This document shows, in pieces, positions 22,601 to 34,146 of a stretch of 64,000 nucleotides of DNA. The DNA comes from Limnoperna fortunei (Eukaryota > Mollusca > Bivalvia > Mytilida > Modiolidae), in NCBI GenBank assembly GCA_944474755.1, contig OX104117.1, forward strand, positions 79,770,926 through 79,834,925. Reading direction: 5' to 3'. The position numbers and the translations under genes are program-made. Within the stretch, counting starts at the first letter, position 1. Each line of letters starts with the position of its first letter. The notes under the pieces were generated by a model. The model saw only the letters and a list, made by a program, of their open reading frames with translations. It ran no database searches and was not told where the DNA came from.

Positions 22601-25216
22601 CTTACCACGAGTTCTATTTGAGTAATTAGATTGGATATAACATCCATTAACAAAAACTTAGTAGTGTACCGAAAAGTTGTTTTCAGGAAGTCGATGCACA
22701 GTAAAAAGAAAAATACAATCTTCTGTTAAAACAAAAATAAAACAATTAGTTGCACCCGGGCTTAAACAAAATATCTAGATGAAAAATAAAAGTCATAAAA
22801 CTGAATATTTGTATTCTAGGTTAAAACTAAACCGAATAACTGAACCCTTTATCAATTTAATTCAAAATAATTGAAATAGTTTTCCACATTTGGTCATACA
22901 TGATCTTACCAAGATTAGATACTTATGTACAAAACAAACACGACGTAATCTACAAACATTTAGTCCATGTTATCGTACATGTGATTTGTCATGCTTTCTT
23001 GTCAGGACTATACAATGAATGTGTATTTATGGAATATACAACACTAAAGTTTGTTTGAATTCGATTTGTAAATATTTATTATTTTGTGCAGATTAAAAAC
23101 CACATAAAGGTTAACTCACAAAAGAAACCCGGGAAAACAAAGTATTATTGGGGAGAGGGGGGGGGGTATACGTTTCTTCTATCCAGAGCCCACCTGGTTT
23201 TTTCACTTACGTTGGATTTTTCGAAGAAAAATCAGACATCGAAAACAAAAGAAGCGGTCACATGGTCACTTTTCTCCTATTCACATTTTCTTCCTGAACC
23301 GCAAATGAGTTCAACCAACATACTTTTATAAGGGAGAACTGATGTGTAAAAGCGATTTAGTTGTTTAAAATATTTTAATTTGTTTGAAAACTAAATGTTT
23401 TAAAAAGATTGGGGTGTTATTCGTCTTCACTCCAAAAGTCTCTCCTCCCTCGCCCCGCGTTCGTGCGAATTCATTAAACTCTCCACGATCATTGTTAGAG
23501 AGAACTTATTTGTACAAGCTAGTTTGTTTTTCAATAAATTAGAATTTTCTGGAAAAATTTTTTAAGCAGTGGATAATATTTTTCTGCAACCTAAAGGTCC
23601 CTGAACTGTGTTATCTTAAGAAAACTGATATATGAAGCTTAGTCCGAGAATCCTCTGCCGTCCAACGATTTTTTTGTGTTGGACGGCAGAGGATTCTCGG
23701 ACTAAATGAAGCTATTTACCCTTTCGCTATATTACTTTTTATTCAAGTCTACATGACATTTTCAAACGAAGGAAGATGCAAGGCGAAATATATTTATTAA
23801 GGGAAGACTCACAGCTAAGCTTGATAGACGATATCTGTTTTGTAAAATCTTACACCAAGTTCGTTTGAAGCACACAGATAACATTTTCTTTTTATTCTTT
23901 TCAGTGGTGACCCAAACAAGTCTGATCTTACAGGGTTTACGGCACTGCATCACGCCTGCAAAAATGGTCATGAGAACATTGTACATTACCTGGTCAATTT
24001 CGGATGTAATATTTGGGCACTTGACAACGATTTTCATACTGCACTGGACATAGCTAACTTGAATGACAAAAGAGAGATTGCTATGCTTTTGGATATGACT
24101 CATTCTAAACAAGAGATGAAAAATCCAAAGGTTGTACAGGGTTTAAAGGAAAAGGCAGTGACTGAGGCTGAAAATAATGTGAAAAGGTACGAGAAGCTCC
24201 AAAAGGAAGTTGATCGGTACGTTAAGAAACAAGAGAAACGCGCTGAAAAGGGCAATGATTTTAATGCTCCAACTAAGAACAATTTTTTCAAAACATTAAC
24301 AATGAAACTAAAAGGTTCACAACGTCTTTCTAACCAAAAAAAGTTTATCCAAAATTCTTCTTCGTCCAATTTTTCCGACTTGGCAATTGGGACGAGTAAA
24401 CGAGGAATTGCGAAAAAAATCGCTATGAAAAAAATGTCGTCAGGCGAAGAAGGTGGTGCTTATGACCCAAAAGATATAGGGACAAGTGGAAGACGGACCC
24501 TACGATCGTTGGCTCCTGGTGAGACAATTGTTCAAGGTTCTGCAGCTGATGTTATGTATTTAACAAACAGAGAAAATGAAACGCAGGGATCTCGCCCTGC
24601 TCTGTCAAATGTATTTTCAGGATTAAAATCTAAAAACAAGTGGAAAAGTGATTCAGACCTTCTTGACGGTTACGATAACACCAATGATATTGACGAAGAG
24701 GACGAAAAACCGGGGATTTTTAATCGCCCGACACTTGGTAATATTTCTTTTCTGAAGTCCTATGCCGGAATGGCAGGAACATTTACAGGAATGAGTAATG
24801 GACATCGGTCTTCGTCTGTTGACGAGCTTGATGGCGCAGAGCACGCGGTAAATGGATACGGTGGATACAAAAATGGACTTCACAACGAAGATGATAAATC
24901 AAGTGATGAAAATGAAGATTTAGTTAATCCCTCAATAACACAGATGAAGGATGTTCCGTGGCATGCAGACGATCTAATTGATGATGACGACGATGCAACG
25001 CCACTCGTCAGATTCCTGGAATCTTGTGAACTGAGTAGTTACCTTCACTTATTCACAAATGAAGATATTGACTTAAGCAAATTAGCTCTTCTTACTGACA
25101 ATGATTTGGTTCAGCTAGGTCTACCAATGGGTCCACGTCGTGCCATACAGCACGCACTGAAACTACGACAGGATGTTCTATCTGAGCCGCGTCCAATCGT
25201 TGACAGTTATCTCTAA
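10476..25216 (+). CDS. USH1G: SANS-like ankyrin-SAM scaffold protein (USH1G/ANKS4B family)
   Basis: Joining 10476-10642 to 23905-25216 gives 492 residues (human SANS is about 460). An N-terminal ankyrin block covers residues ~2-115, with motifs [36 protein letters not shown] and [11 protein letters not shown] highly charged, helical central region follows from ~120 to 160 ([13 protein letters not shown]). A SAM domain occupies ~421-480. The C-terminus ends S-Y-L, a class I PDZ ligand as in SANS, which binds harmonin. In vertebrates SANS organises stereocilia tip links and ANKS4B organises microvilli; a scaffold role at actin protrusions is inferred here. TAA directly precedes the ATG in frame, which fixes the start. 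The exon junction is phase 2, with donor GGGTATGT and acceptor TTCTTTTCAG. Whether it is orthologous to USH1G or to ANKS4B is not resolved. Confidence 0.9.
12427..12516 (+). repeat. ~100-bp dispersed repeat, copy 3
   Basis: GGCCGAATTTTACTGCCGTT at the left and GCGAGGGTACGATTATTCGT at the right match the copy at 6240 closely, with small deletions in the middle. Confidence 0.6.
13755..22219. repeat. 38-bp satellite array, 222.8 copies
   Basis: The unit begins GATCGCGGACCATTGATTGG and continues TACTGTAATAAGGTAAAT. The first unit starts at 13755 and the last at 22191, a spacing of 8436 = 222 x 38, so there is no net indel across the array. Most variation is one G/A switch (GCGGACC or GCAGACC). 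Two rarer recurrent variants are GTGTGAAGG and GTAATGAGG in place of GTAATAAGG. I noticed about six private changes (14399, 15421, 17426, 17515, 17982, 20353). The array lies inside the SANS intron. Long minus-strand open frames here follow from the stop-free unit and are not annotated as genes. Confidence 0.98.
22436..22512 (-). repeat. diverged relative of the ~100-bp dispersed repeat
   Basis: AATAATCGTAC at the left and TTACGGCAGTAAAATTGG at the right mirror the ends of the copies at 6240 and 12427, but the middle is rearranged. Confidence 0.35.
23641..23704. repeat. perfect 26-bp-arm hairpin
   Basis: The arms AGTCCGAGAATCCTCTGCCG-TCCAAC and GTTGGA-CGGCAGAGGATTCTCGGACT are exact reverse complements around a T-rich loop of about 11 nt. 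Partial copies occur at 9790-9828 and 31029-31092, so it is a small mobile or foldback repeat. It lies about 200 bp upstream of SANS exon 2 and would be present in the pre-mRNA. Confidence 0.85.
23905..25216 (+). CDS. USH1G: SANS-like gene, coding exon 2 (terminal)
   Basis: It carries the third ankyrin repeat, the charged central region, an acidic low-complexity linker ([14 protein letters not shown]) and the SAM domain. The stop is TAA at 25214-25216. The acceptor is a T-rich tract ending TTTTCAG. Confidence 0.92.
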
Positions 25217-25579
25217 GTGCCCTTTTTGTAGTAGGAAGTGACGCAGACAGAACTTATCTTGCCATATGTGAACACTTTTATCAAGCCCCCTACCACGAAG
25301 TGTCAGAAACCTTATCGACATTGTTATCGTGTTTTTTTTCCTTCAATGAACATAAATTTATATTTCATTTCTTTTGCAACGAAAATATATGTTCTTTTAA
25401 AAATGCCCCTAAATATTTCATTACCACGGAAACTCCGAGGGAGGGTTTTCCCTGGATCATCTTTCGCTTGTAAAGCATTACTAGAGTATATAATATATGT
25501 ATATACAGTACATATAGGTCTAGCACATATATTTACAGACGTTAAATTTGTTTTATTTTTATGTTAAAATCAAGTTACC

Positions 25580-25585
25580 AATAAA
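25580..25585 (+). terminator. poly(A) signal of the SANS-like gene
   Basis: AATAAA lies about 360 bp past the stop codon in an AT-rich 3' UTR and about 140 bp before the 53-bp array begins. Confidence 0.6.
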
Positions 25586-25721
25586 CTGTGTTGTTAATCA
25601 TAAATTATTTGTAGAATATATGAGAACTGTAATACAGGTATGAACGTGTCACGTTTTGATGCACTTAATTTAAAGTTGTCGTGGTTCATGTATAAAACAG
25701 TTTTGAAAGAGTCGGCCATTA

Positions 25722-28700
25722 ATTAGACTACGGACAGATCATAAATGAATAGATATAGACAACATGACCTGTTTTTTAGTCTACTGACAGAGGTCAAATG
25801 AATAGATATAGACAAATGACCCGTTTATAAGTCTACTGACAGGGTCAAATGAATAGATATAGACAACATGACCTGTTTATTAGTCTACTGACAAGGGTCA
25901 AATGAATAGATATAGACAACATGACCTGTTTATTAGTCTACTGACAGAGGTCAAATGAATAGATAGACAACATGACCTGTTTATTAGTCTACTGACAGGT
26001 CAAATGAATAGATATATAGACAACATGACCTGTTTATTAGTCTACTGACAGGTCAAATGAATAGATATAGACAACATGACCTGTTTATTAGTCTACTGAC
26101 AGAGGTCAAATGAATAGATATAGACAACATGACCTGTTTATTAGTCTACTGACAAGGGTCATATGAATAGATATAGACAACATGACCTGTTTATTAGTCT
26201 TCTGACAAGGGTCAAATGAATAGATAAAGACAACATGACCTGTTTATTAGTCTACTTACAAGGGACAAATCAATAGATATATAGACAACATGACCTGTTT
26301 ATTAATCTACTGACAGAGGTCAAATAAATAGATATAGACAACAAGACCTGTTTATTAGTCTACTGACAGAGGTCAAATCAATAGATATATACAACATGAC
26401 CTGTTTATTAGTCTACTGACAGAGGTCAAATGAATAGATAGACAACATGACCTGTTTATTAGTCTACTGACAGAGTTCAAATTAATAGATATAGACAACT
26501 TGGCCTGTTTATTAGTCTACTGACAGAGGTCAAATGAATAGATATAGACAACATGACCTGTTTATTAGTCTAAAGACAGAGGTCAAATGAATAGATACAG
26601 ACAACATGACCTGTTTATTAGTCTACTGAGAGAGGTCAAATGAATAGATATAGACAACATGGCCTGTTTATTAGTCTACTGACAGTGGTCAAATGAATAG
26701 ATATAGACAACATGGCCTGTTTATTAGTCTACTGACAGAGGTCAAATGAATAGATATAGACAACATGACCTGTTTATTTGTCTACTGACAGAGGTCAAAT
26801 GAATAGATATAGACAACATGGCCTGTTTATTAGTCTACTGTCAGAGGTCAAATGAATAGATATAGACAACATGGCCTGTTCATTAGTCTACTGACAAGGG
26901 TCAAATGAATAGATATAGACAACATTACCTGTTTATTAGTCTTCTGTCAGAGGTCAAATGAATAGATATAGACAACATGACCTGTTTCTTAGTCTAAAGA
27001 CAGGGGTCAAATGAATAGATATATACAACATGACCTGTTTATTAGTCTACTGACAGTGGTCGAATAAATAGATATAAAACAGCATGGCTTGTTTATTAGT
27101 CTACTGACAGAGGTCAAATGAATAGATATAGACAACATGGCCTGTTTATTAGTCTACTGACAGAGGTCAAATGAATAGATATAGACAACATGACCTGTTT
27201 ATTAGTCTAAAGATAGGGTCAAATGAATAGATATATACAACATGACCTGTTTATTAGTCTACTGACAGAGTTCAAATTAATAGATATAGACAACATATGA
27301 CCTGTTTATTAGTCTAAAGAAAGAGGACAAATGAATAGATAAAGACAACATGGCCTGTTTATTAGTCTAAAGACAGAGGTCAAATGAATAGATACAGACA
27401 ACATGACCTGTTATTAGTCTGAAGACAGAGGTCAAATGAATAGATATAGACAACTTGGCCTGTTTATTAGTCTACTGACAGAGGTCAAATGAATAGATAT
27501 AGACAACATGACCTGTTTATTAGTCTAAAGACAGAGGTCAAATGAATAGATACAGACAACATGACCTGTTTATTAGTCTACTGACAGAGGTCAAATGAAT
27601 AGATATAGACAACATGGCCTGTTTATTAGTCTACTGACAGTGGTCAAATGAATAGATATAGACAACATGGCCTGTTTATTAGTCTACTGACAGAGGTCAA
27701 ATGAATAGATATAGACAACATGACCTGTTTATTTGTCTACTGACAGAGGTCAAATGAATAAATATGGACAACATGGCCTGTTTATTAGTCTACTGACAGA
27801 GGTCAAATAAATAGATATAGACAACATTACCTGTTTATTAGTCTACTGACAAGGGTCAAATGAATAGATATAGACAACATGACCTGTTTATTTGTCTACT
27901 GACAGAGGTCAAATGAATAAATATGGACAACATGGCCTGTTTATTAGTCTACTGACAGAGGTCAAATAAATAGATATAGACAACATTACCTGTTTATTAG
28001 TCTACTGACAGAGGTCAAATGAATAGATATAGACAACATGACTTGTTTATTAGTCCACTGACAGAGGTCAAATGAATAGACAGACAACATGACCTGTTTA
28101 TTAGTCTACTGACAGAGGTCAAATGAATAGATATAGACAACATGACCTGTTAGTCTACCGACAGTGGTCAAATGAATAGATATAGACAACATGACCTGTT
28201 TATTAGTCTACTGACAGAGGTCAAATGAATACTAGTAGATACAGACAACATGACCTGTTTATTAGTCTACTGACAGAGGTCAAATGAATAGATATAGACA
28301 ACATGACCTGTTTATTAGTCTACTGACAGGGTCAAATAAATATATATAGACAACATGACCTGTTTATTAGTCTACTGACAGGGGTCAAATGAATAGATAT
28401 AGACAACATGACATGTTTATTAGTCTAAAGACAGAGGTCAAATGAATAGATATAGACAACATGGCCTGTTTATTAGTCTACTGACAGAGGTCAAATGAAT
28501 AGATATAGACAACATGGCCTGTGTATTAGTCTACTGACAGAGGTCAAATGAATAGATACAGACAACATGACCTGTTTATTAGTCTACTGACAGAGGTCAA
28601 ATGAATAGATATAGACAACATGGCCTGTTTATTAGTCTACTGACAGGTCAAATGAATAGATATAGACAACATGGCCTGTTTATTAGTCTACCTACAGATG

Positions 28701-31037
28701 TCAAATGAATAGATATAGACAACATGACCAGTTTATTAGTCTACTGACAGAGGTCAAATGAATAAATAAAGACAACATGACCTTTTTATTAGTCTAAAGA
28801 AAGAGGTCAAATGATTAGATATAGACAACATGGCCTGCTTATTAGTATAAAGACAGAGTTCAAATGAATAGATATAGACAACATGACCTGTTATTAGTCT
28901 AAAGACACAGGTCAAATGAATAGATATAGACAACATGGCCTGTTTATTAGTCTACTGACAGTGGTCAAATGAATAGATATAGACAACATGGCCTGTTTAT
29001 TAGTCTACTGACAGAGGTCAAATGAATAGATATAGACAACATGACCTGTTTATTAGTCTAAAGATAGGGTCAAATGAATAGATATATACAACATGACCTG
29101 TTTATTAGTCTACTGACAGAGTTCAAATTAATAGATATAGACAACATATGACCTGTTTATTAGTCTAAAGAAAGAGGACAAATGAATAGATAAAGACAAC
29201 ATGGCCTGTTTATTAGTCTAAAGACAGAGGTCAAATGAATAGATACAGACAACATGACCTGTTATTAGTCTAAAGACAGAGGTCAAATGAATAGATATAG
29301 ACAACTTGGCCTGTTTATTAGTCTACTGACAGAGGTCAAATGAATAGATATAGACAACATGACCTGTTTATTTGTCTACTGACAGAGGTCAAATGAATAA
29401 ATATGGACAACATGGCCTGTTTATTAGTCTACTGACAGAGGTCAAATAAATAGATATAGACAACATTACCTGTTTATTAGTCTACTGACAAGGGTCAAAT
29501 GAATAGATATAGACAACATGACTTGTTTATTAGTCCACTGACAGAGGTCAAATGAATAGACAGACAACATGACCTGTTTATTAGTCTACTGACAGAGGTC
29601 AAATGAATAGATATAGACAACATGACATGTTAGTCTACCGACAGTGGTCAAATGAATAGATATAGACAACATGACCTGTTTATTAGTCTACTGACAGAGG
29701 TCAAATGAATACTAGTAGATACAGACAACATGACCTGTTTATTAGTCTACTGACAGAGGTCAAATGAATAGATATAGACAACATGACCTGTTTATTAGTC
29801 TACTGACAGGGTCAAATAAATATATATAGACAACATGACCTGTTTATTAGTCTACTGACAGGGGTCAAATGAATAGATATAGACAACATGACATGTTTAT
29901 TAGTCTAAAGACAGAGGTCAAATGAATAGATATAGACAACATGGCCTGTTTATTAGTCTACTGACAATGGTCAAATGAATAGATATAGACAACATGGCCT
30001 GTTTATTAGTCTACTGACAGAGGTCAAATGAATAGATATAGACAACATGGCCTGTGTATTAGTCTACTGACAGAGGTCAAATGAATAGATACAGACAACA
30101 TGACCTGTTTATTAGTCTACTGACAGAGGTCAAATGAATAGATATAGACAACATGGCCTGTTTATTAGTCTACTGACAGGTCAAATGAATAGATATAGAC
30201 AACATGGCCTGTTTATTAGTCTACCTACAGATGTCAAATGAATATAGACAACATGACCAGTTTATTAGTCTACTGACAGAGGTCAAATGAATAAATAAAG
30301 ACAACATGACCTTTTTATTAGTCTAAAGAAAGAGGTCAAATGATTAGATATAGACAACATGGCCTGCTTATTAGTCTAAAGACAGAGTTCAAATGAATAG
30401 ATATAGACAACATGACCTGTTATTAGTCTAAAGACACAGGTCAAATGAATAGATATAGACAACATGGCCTGTTTATTAGTCTAAAGACAGAGGTCAAATG
30501 AATAGATATAGACAACATGACCTGTTTATTAGTCTAAAGACAGAGGTCAAATGAATAGATATAGACAACATGGCCTGTTTATTAGTCTACTGACAGTGGT
30601 CAAATGAATAGATATAGACAACATGGCCTGTTTATTAGTCTACTGACAGAGGTCAAATGAATAGATATAGACAACATGACCTGTTTATTAGTCTACTGAC
30701 AAAGGTCAAATGAATAAATACAACATGACCTGTTTATTAGTCTACTGACAAGGGTCAAATGAATATAGACAACATGGCCTGTTTATTAGTCTACGGACAA
30801 GGGTCAAATGAATAGATATAGACAACATGGCCTGTTTATTAGTCTACTGACAGAGGTCAAATGAATAGATATAGACAACATGGCCTGTTTATTAGTCTAC
30901 TGACAGTGGTCAAATGAATAGATATAGACAACATGACCTGTTTATTAGTCTACTGACAGGTCAAATGAATAGATATAAACAACATGACCTGTTTCTTAGT
31001 CTACTGACAGAGGTCAAATGAATAGATATAGACAATA
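25722..31037. repeat. 53-bp degenerate tandem array, about 100 copies
   Basis: The unit reads roughly GTCTACTGACAGAGGTCAAA, then TGAATAGATATAGACAACAT and GACCTGTTTATTA. Units vary in length by small indels and carry many point differences, so this array is older than the 38-bp one. Marker variants (ACTAGTAGAT at 28231 and 29711; CAGACAACAT at 28081 and 29561) reveal a 1480-bp internal duplication. It fills the intergenic space after the SANS-like gene. Confidence 0.95.
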
Positions 31038-31092
31038 AGTCAGAGAATCCTCTGCCGTCCAACGCTTTTTTTTTTGCGTGGGACATCAGAGA
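31029..31092. repeat. degraded copy of the 23641 hairpin
   Basis: AGAATCCTCTGCCGTCCAAC is followed by a T-run, then an imperfect opposite arm (GCGTGGGACATCAGAG). It marks the right end of the 53-bp array. Confidence 0.65.
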
Positions 31093-31395
31093 GCTCTCCA
31101 AAACCAAAACAGCGGATTTTGCGACACTTGTCTGGGTCGGAACATTTCATCGTGTCAGATTTAATAAAACATTTTCATCCATTTAATCTATATATAATTC
31201 GCTTCTTTAGATATTTTTGTCCTGGAATATAGTCATCTTACCTTCAATCAAGCTAATTTAACCACTGGATTTAAGTCACATTGTTGTCACGTGACTTTTT
31301 GTTCAAAATGAAAGTGAAATGTAGGAATGTAAGGGTATCAATGGAAATGAGCTTAGAAATGGACTTAAATCAGCTTGATTGAAGGTAAGACTGGT

Positions 31396-31510
31396 AATTC
31401 TTGTCAATTAAAATTGGAGTTGAGCACATACTGCCCACACTAAACCTTGATCCCACAACCTAAGTGTATACAGGTATAACATAAATAGTGCTGACTAACT
31501 ACACTAACAA
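31396..31510 (-). repeat. SINE fragment (minus orientation)
   Basis: TTGTCAATTAAAATTGGAGT is followed by TGAGCACATACTGCC and a run to ACTACACTAAC. This is the inverse of the GGCAGGGTGTGCTTGATTCC block of the SINE at 37045. Confidence 0.5.
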
Positions 31511-31603
31511 TTCGTCACAAGAGGCCCACCTCAGATTTGACAGACTTGGATTATATATCTATAATTGCTGTTGTTTTACATTACTTTTAGCTATATGGTA
31601 ACG

Positions 31604-34146
31604 AATCAATAATCTTGTATCATTGATAAATGCCGAGAGAATCAATAACCTTGTATCATTGATAAACGCTGAGAGAATCAATAATCTTGAATCATTGATA
31701 AACGCAGAGAGAATCAATAATCTTGTATCATTGAAAAAGGCCGAGAGAATCAATAACCTTGTATCATTGATAAACGCAGAGAGAATCAATAATCTTGTAT
31801 CATTGATAAACGCCAAGAGAATCAATAATCTTGTATCATTGATAAACGCAGAGAGAATCAATAATCTTGTATCATTGATAAACGCCAAGAGAATCAATAA
31901 TCTTGTATCATTGATAAACACCGAGAGAATCAATAATCTTGTATCATTGATAAATGCCGAGAGAATCAATAATCTTGTATCATTGATAAACGCCAAGAGA
32001 ATCAATAATCTTGTATCATTGATAAACCCCGAGAGAATCAATAATCTTGTATCATTGAAAAAGGCTGAAAGAATCCATAATCTTGTATCATTGATAAACG
32101 CAGAGAGAATCAATAATCTTGTATCACTGATAAACGCCAAGAGAATCAATAAACTTGTATCATTGATAAACGCTGGGAGAATCAATAATCTGGTATCATT
32201 GATAAATGCCGAGAGAATCAATAATCTTGTATTTGATGAACGCCTAGAGAGAATCAATAATCTTGTATCATTGATAAACGCCAAGAGAATCAATAACCTT
32301 GTATCATTGATAAACGCCGAGAGAATCAATAATCTTGTATCATTGATAAACGCCAAGAGAATCAATAACCTTGTATAATTGATAAATGCCAAGAGAATCA
32401 ATAATCTTGTATCAATGATAAACGCCAAGAGAATCAATAATTTTGTATCATTGATAAACGCCGAGAGAATCAATAATCTTGTATCATTGATAAACGCCTA
32501 GAGAGAATCAATAATCTTGTATCATTGATAAACGCCGAGAGAATCAATAAACTTGTATCATTGATAAACGCTGAGAGAATCAATAATCTTGTATCATTGA
32601 TAAACGCCGAGAGAATCAATAACCTTGTATAATTGATAAACACCGAGAGAATCAATAATCTTGTATCATTGATAAACGCCAAGAGAATCAATAACCTTGT
32701 ATAATTGATAAATGCAAAGAGAATTAATAATCTTGTATCATTGATAAACGCCAAGAGAATCAATTATTTTGTATCATTGATAAACGCCGAGAGAATCAAT
32801 AATCTTGTATCATTGATAAACGCTGAGAGAATCAATAACCTTGTATCATTGATAAACACTGAGAGAATCAATAATCTTGTATCATTGATAAACACTGAGA
32901 GAATCAATAATCTTGTATCATTGATAAACGCCAAGAGAATCAATAATCTTGTATCATTGATAAACACCGAGAGAATCAATAATCTTGTATCATTGATAAA
33001 CGCCAAGAGAATCAATAATCTTGTATCATTGATAAACCCCGAGAGAATCAATAATCTTGTATCATTGATAAACCCCGAGAGAATCAATAATCTTGTTTCA
33101 TTGATAAACGCCGAGAGAATCAATAATCTTGTATCATTGATAAATGCCGAGAGAATCAATAATCTTGTATCATTAATAAACGCTGAGAGAATCAATAATC
33201 TTGTATCATTGATAAACCCCGAGAGAATCAATAATCTTGTATCATTGATAAACGCCGAGAGAATCAATAATCTTGTATCATTAATAAACGCTGAGAGAAT
33301 CAATAATCTTGTATCATTGATAAACCCCGAGAGAATCAATAATCTTGTATCATTGATAAACGCCTCGAGAGAATCAATAATCTTGTATCATTGATAAACG
33401 CCGAGAGAATCAATAATCTTGTATCATTGATAAACCCCGAGAGAATCAATAATCTTGTATCATTGATAAACGCCTCGAGAGAATCAATAATCTTGTATCA
33501 TTGATAAACACCGAGAGAATCAATAATCTTGTATCATTGATAAACGCCAAGAGAATCAATAATCTTGTATCATTGATAAACCCCGAGAGAATCAATAATC
33601 TTGTATCATTGATAAACCCCGAGAGAATCAATAATCTTGTTTCATTGATAAACGCCGAGAGAATCAATAATCTTGTATCATTGATAAATGCCGAGAGAAT
33701 CAATAATCTTGTATCATTAATAAACGCTGAGAGAAATCAATAATCTTGTATCATTGATAAACCCCGAGAGAATCAATAATCTTGTATCATTGATAAACGC
33801 CGAGAGAATCAATAATCTTGTATCATTAATAAACGCTGAGAGAATCAATAATCTTGTATCATTGATAAACCCCGAGAGAATCAATAATCTTGTATCATTG
33901 ATAAACGCCTCGAGAGAATCAATAATCTTGTATCATTGATAAACGCCGAGAGAATCAATAATCTTGTATCATTGATAAACCCCGAGAGAATCAATAATCT
34001 TGTATCATTGATAAACGCCTCGAGAGAATCAATAATCTTGTATCATTGATAAACCCCGAGAGAATCAATAATCTTGTATCATTGATAAATGCTGAGAGAA
34101 TCAATAATCTTGTATCATTGATAAACGCCGAGAGAATCAATAACCT
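31604..34146. repeat. 36-bp tandem array, about 70 copies
   Basis: The unit is ATCAATAATCTTGTATCATT followed by GATAAACGCCGAGAGA. Because 36 is a multiple of three, open frames run on both strands, giving repeats such as INNLVSLINAER. Occasional 2-bp insertions (CGCCTCGAGAG at 33361, 33471, 33906, 34016) shift the frame. The four insertions show an exact 545-bp duplication. The frames are not annotated as genes. Confidence 0.96.

Larger units (their letters stand above)
10643..23904 (+). other. 13.3-kb intron of the SANS-like gene
   Basis: Phase-2 intron with GT-AG ends. Nearly two thirds is the 38-bp satellite (13755-22219). The flanks (10643-13740 and 22220-23640) hold no genes. They contain two dispersed repeat copies and the 23641 hairpin. 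Confidence 0.85.

Noticed and set aside
13755..34146. CRISPR array
   Set aside because: The units are contiguous with no unique spacers, no cas genes are present, and the genome is eukaryotic.
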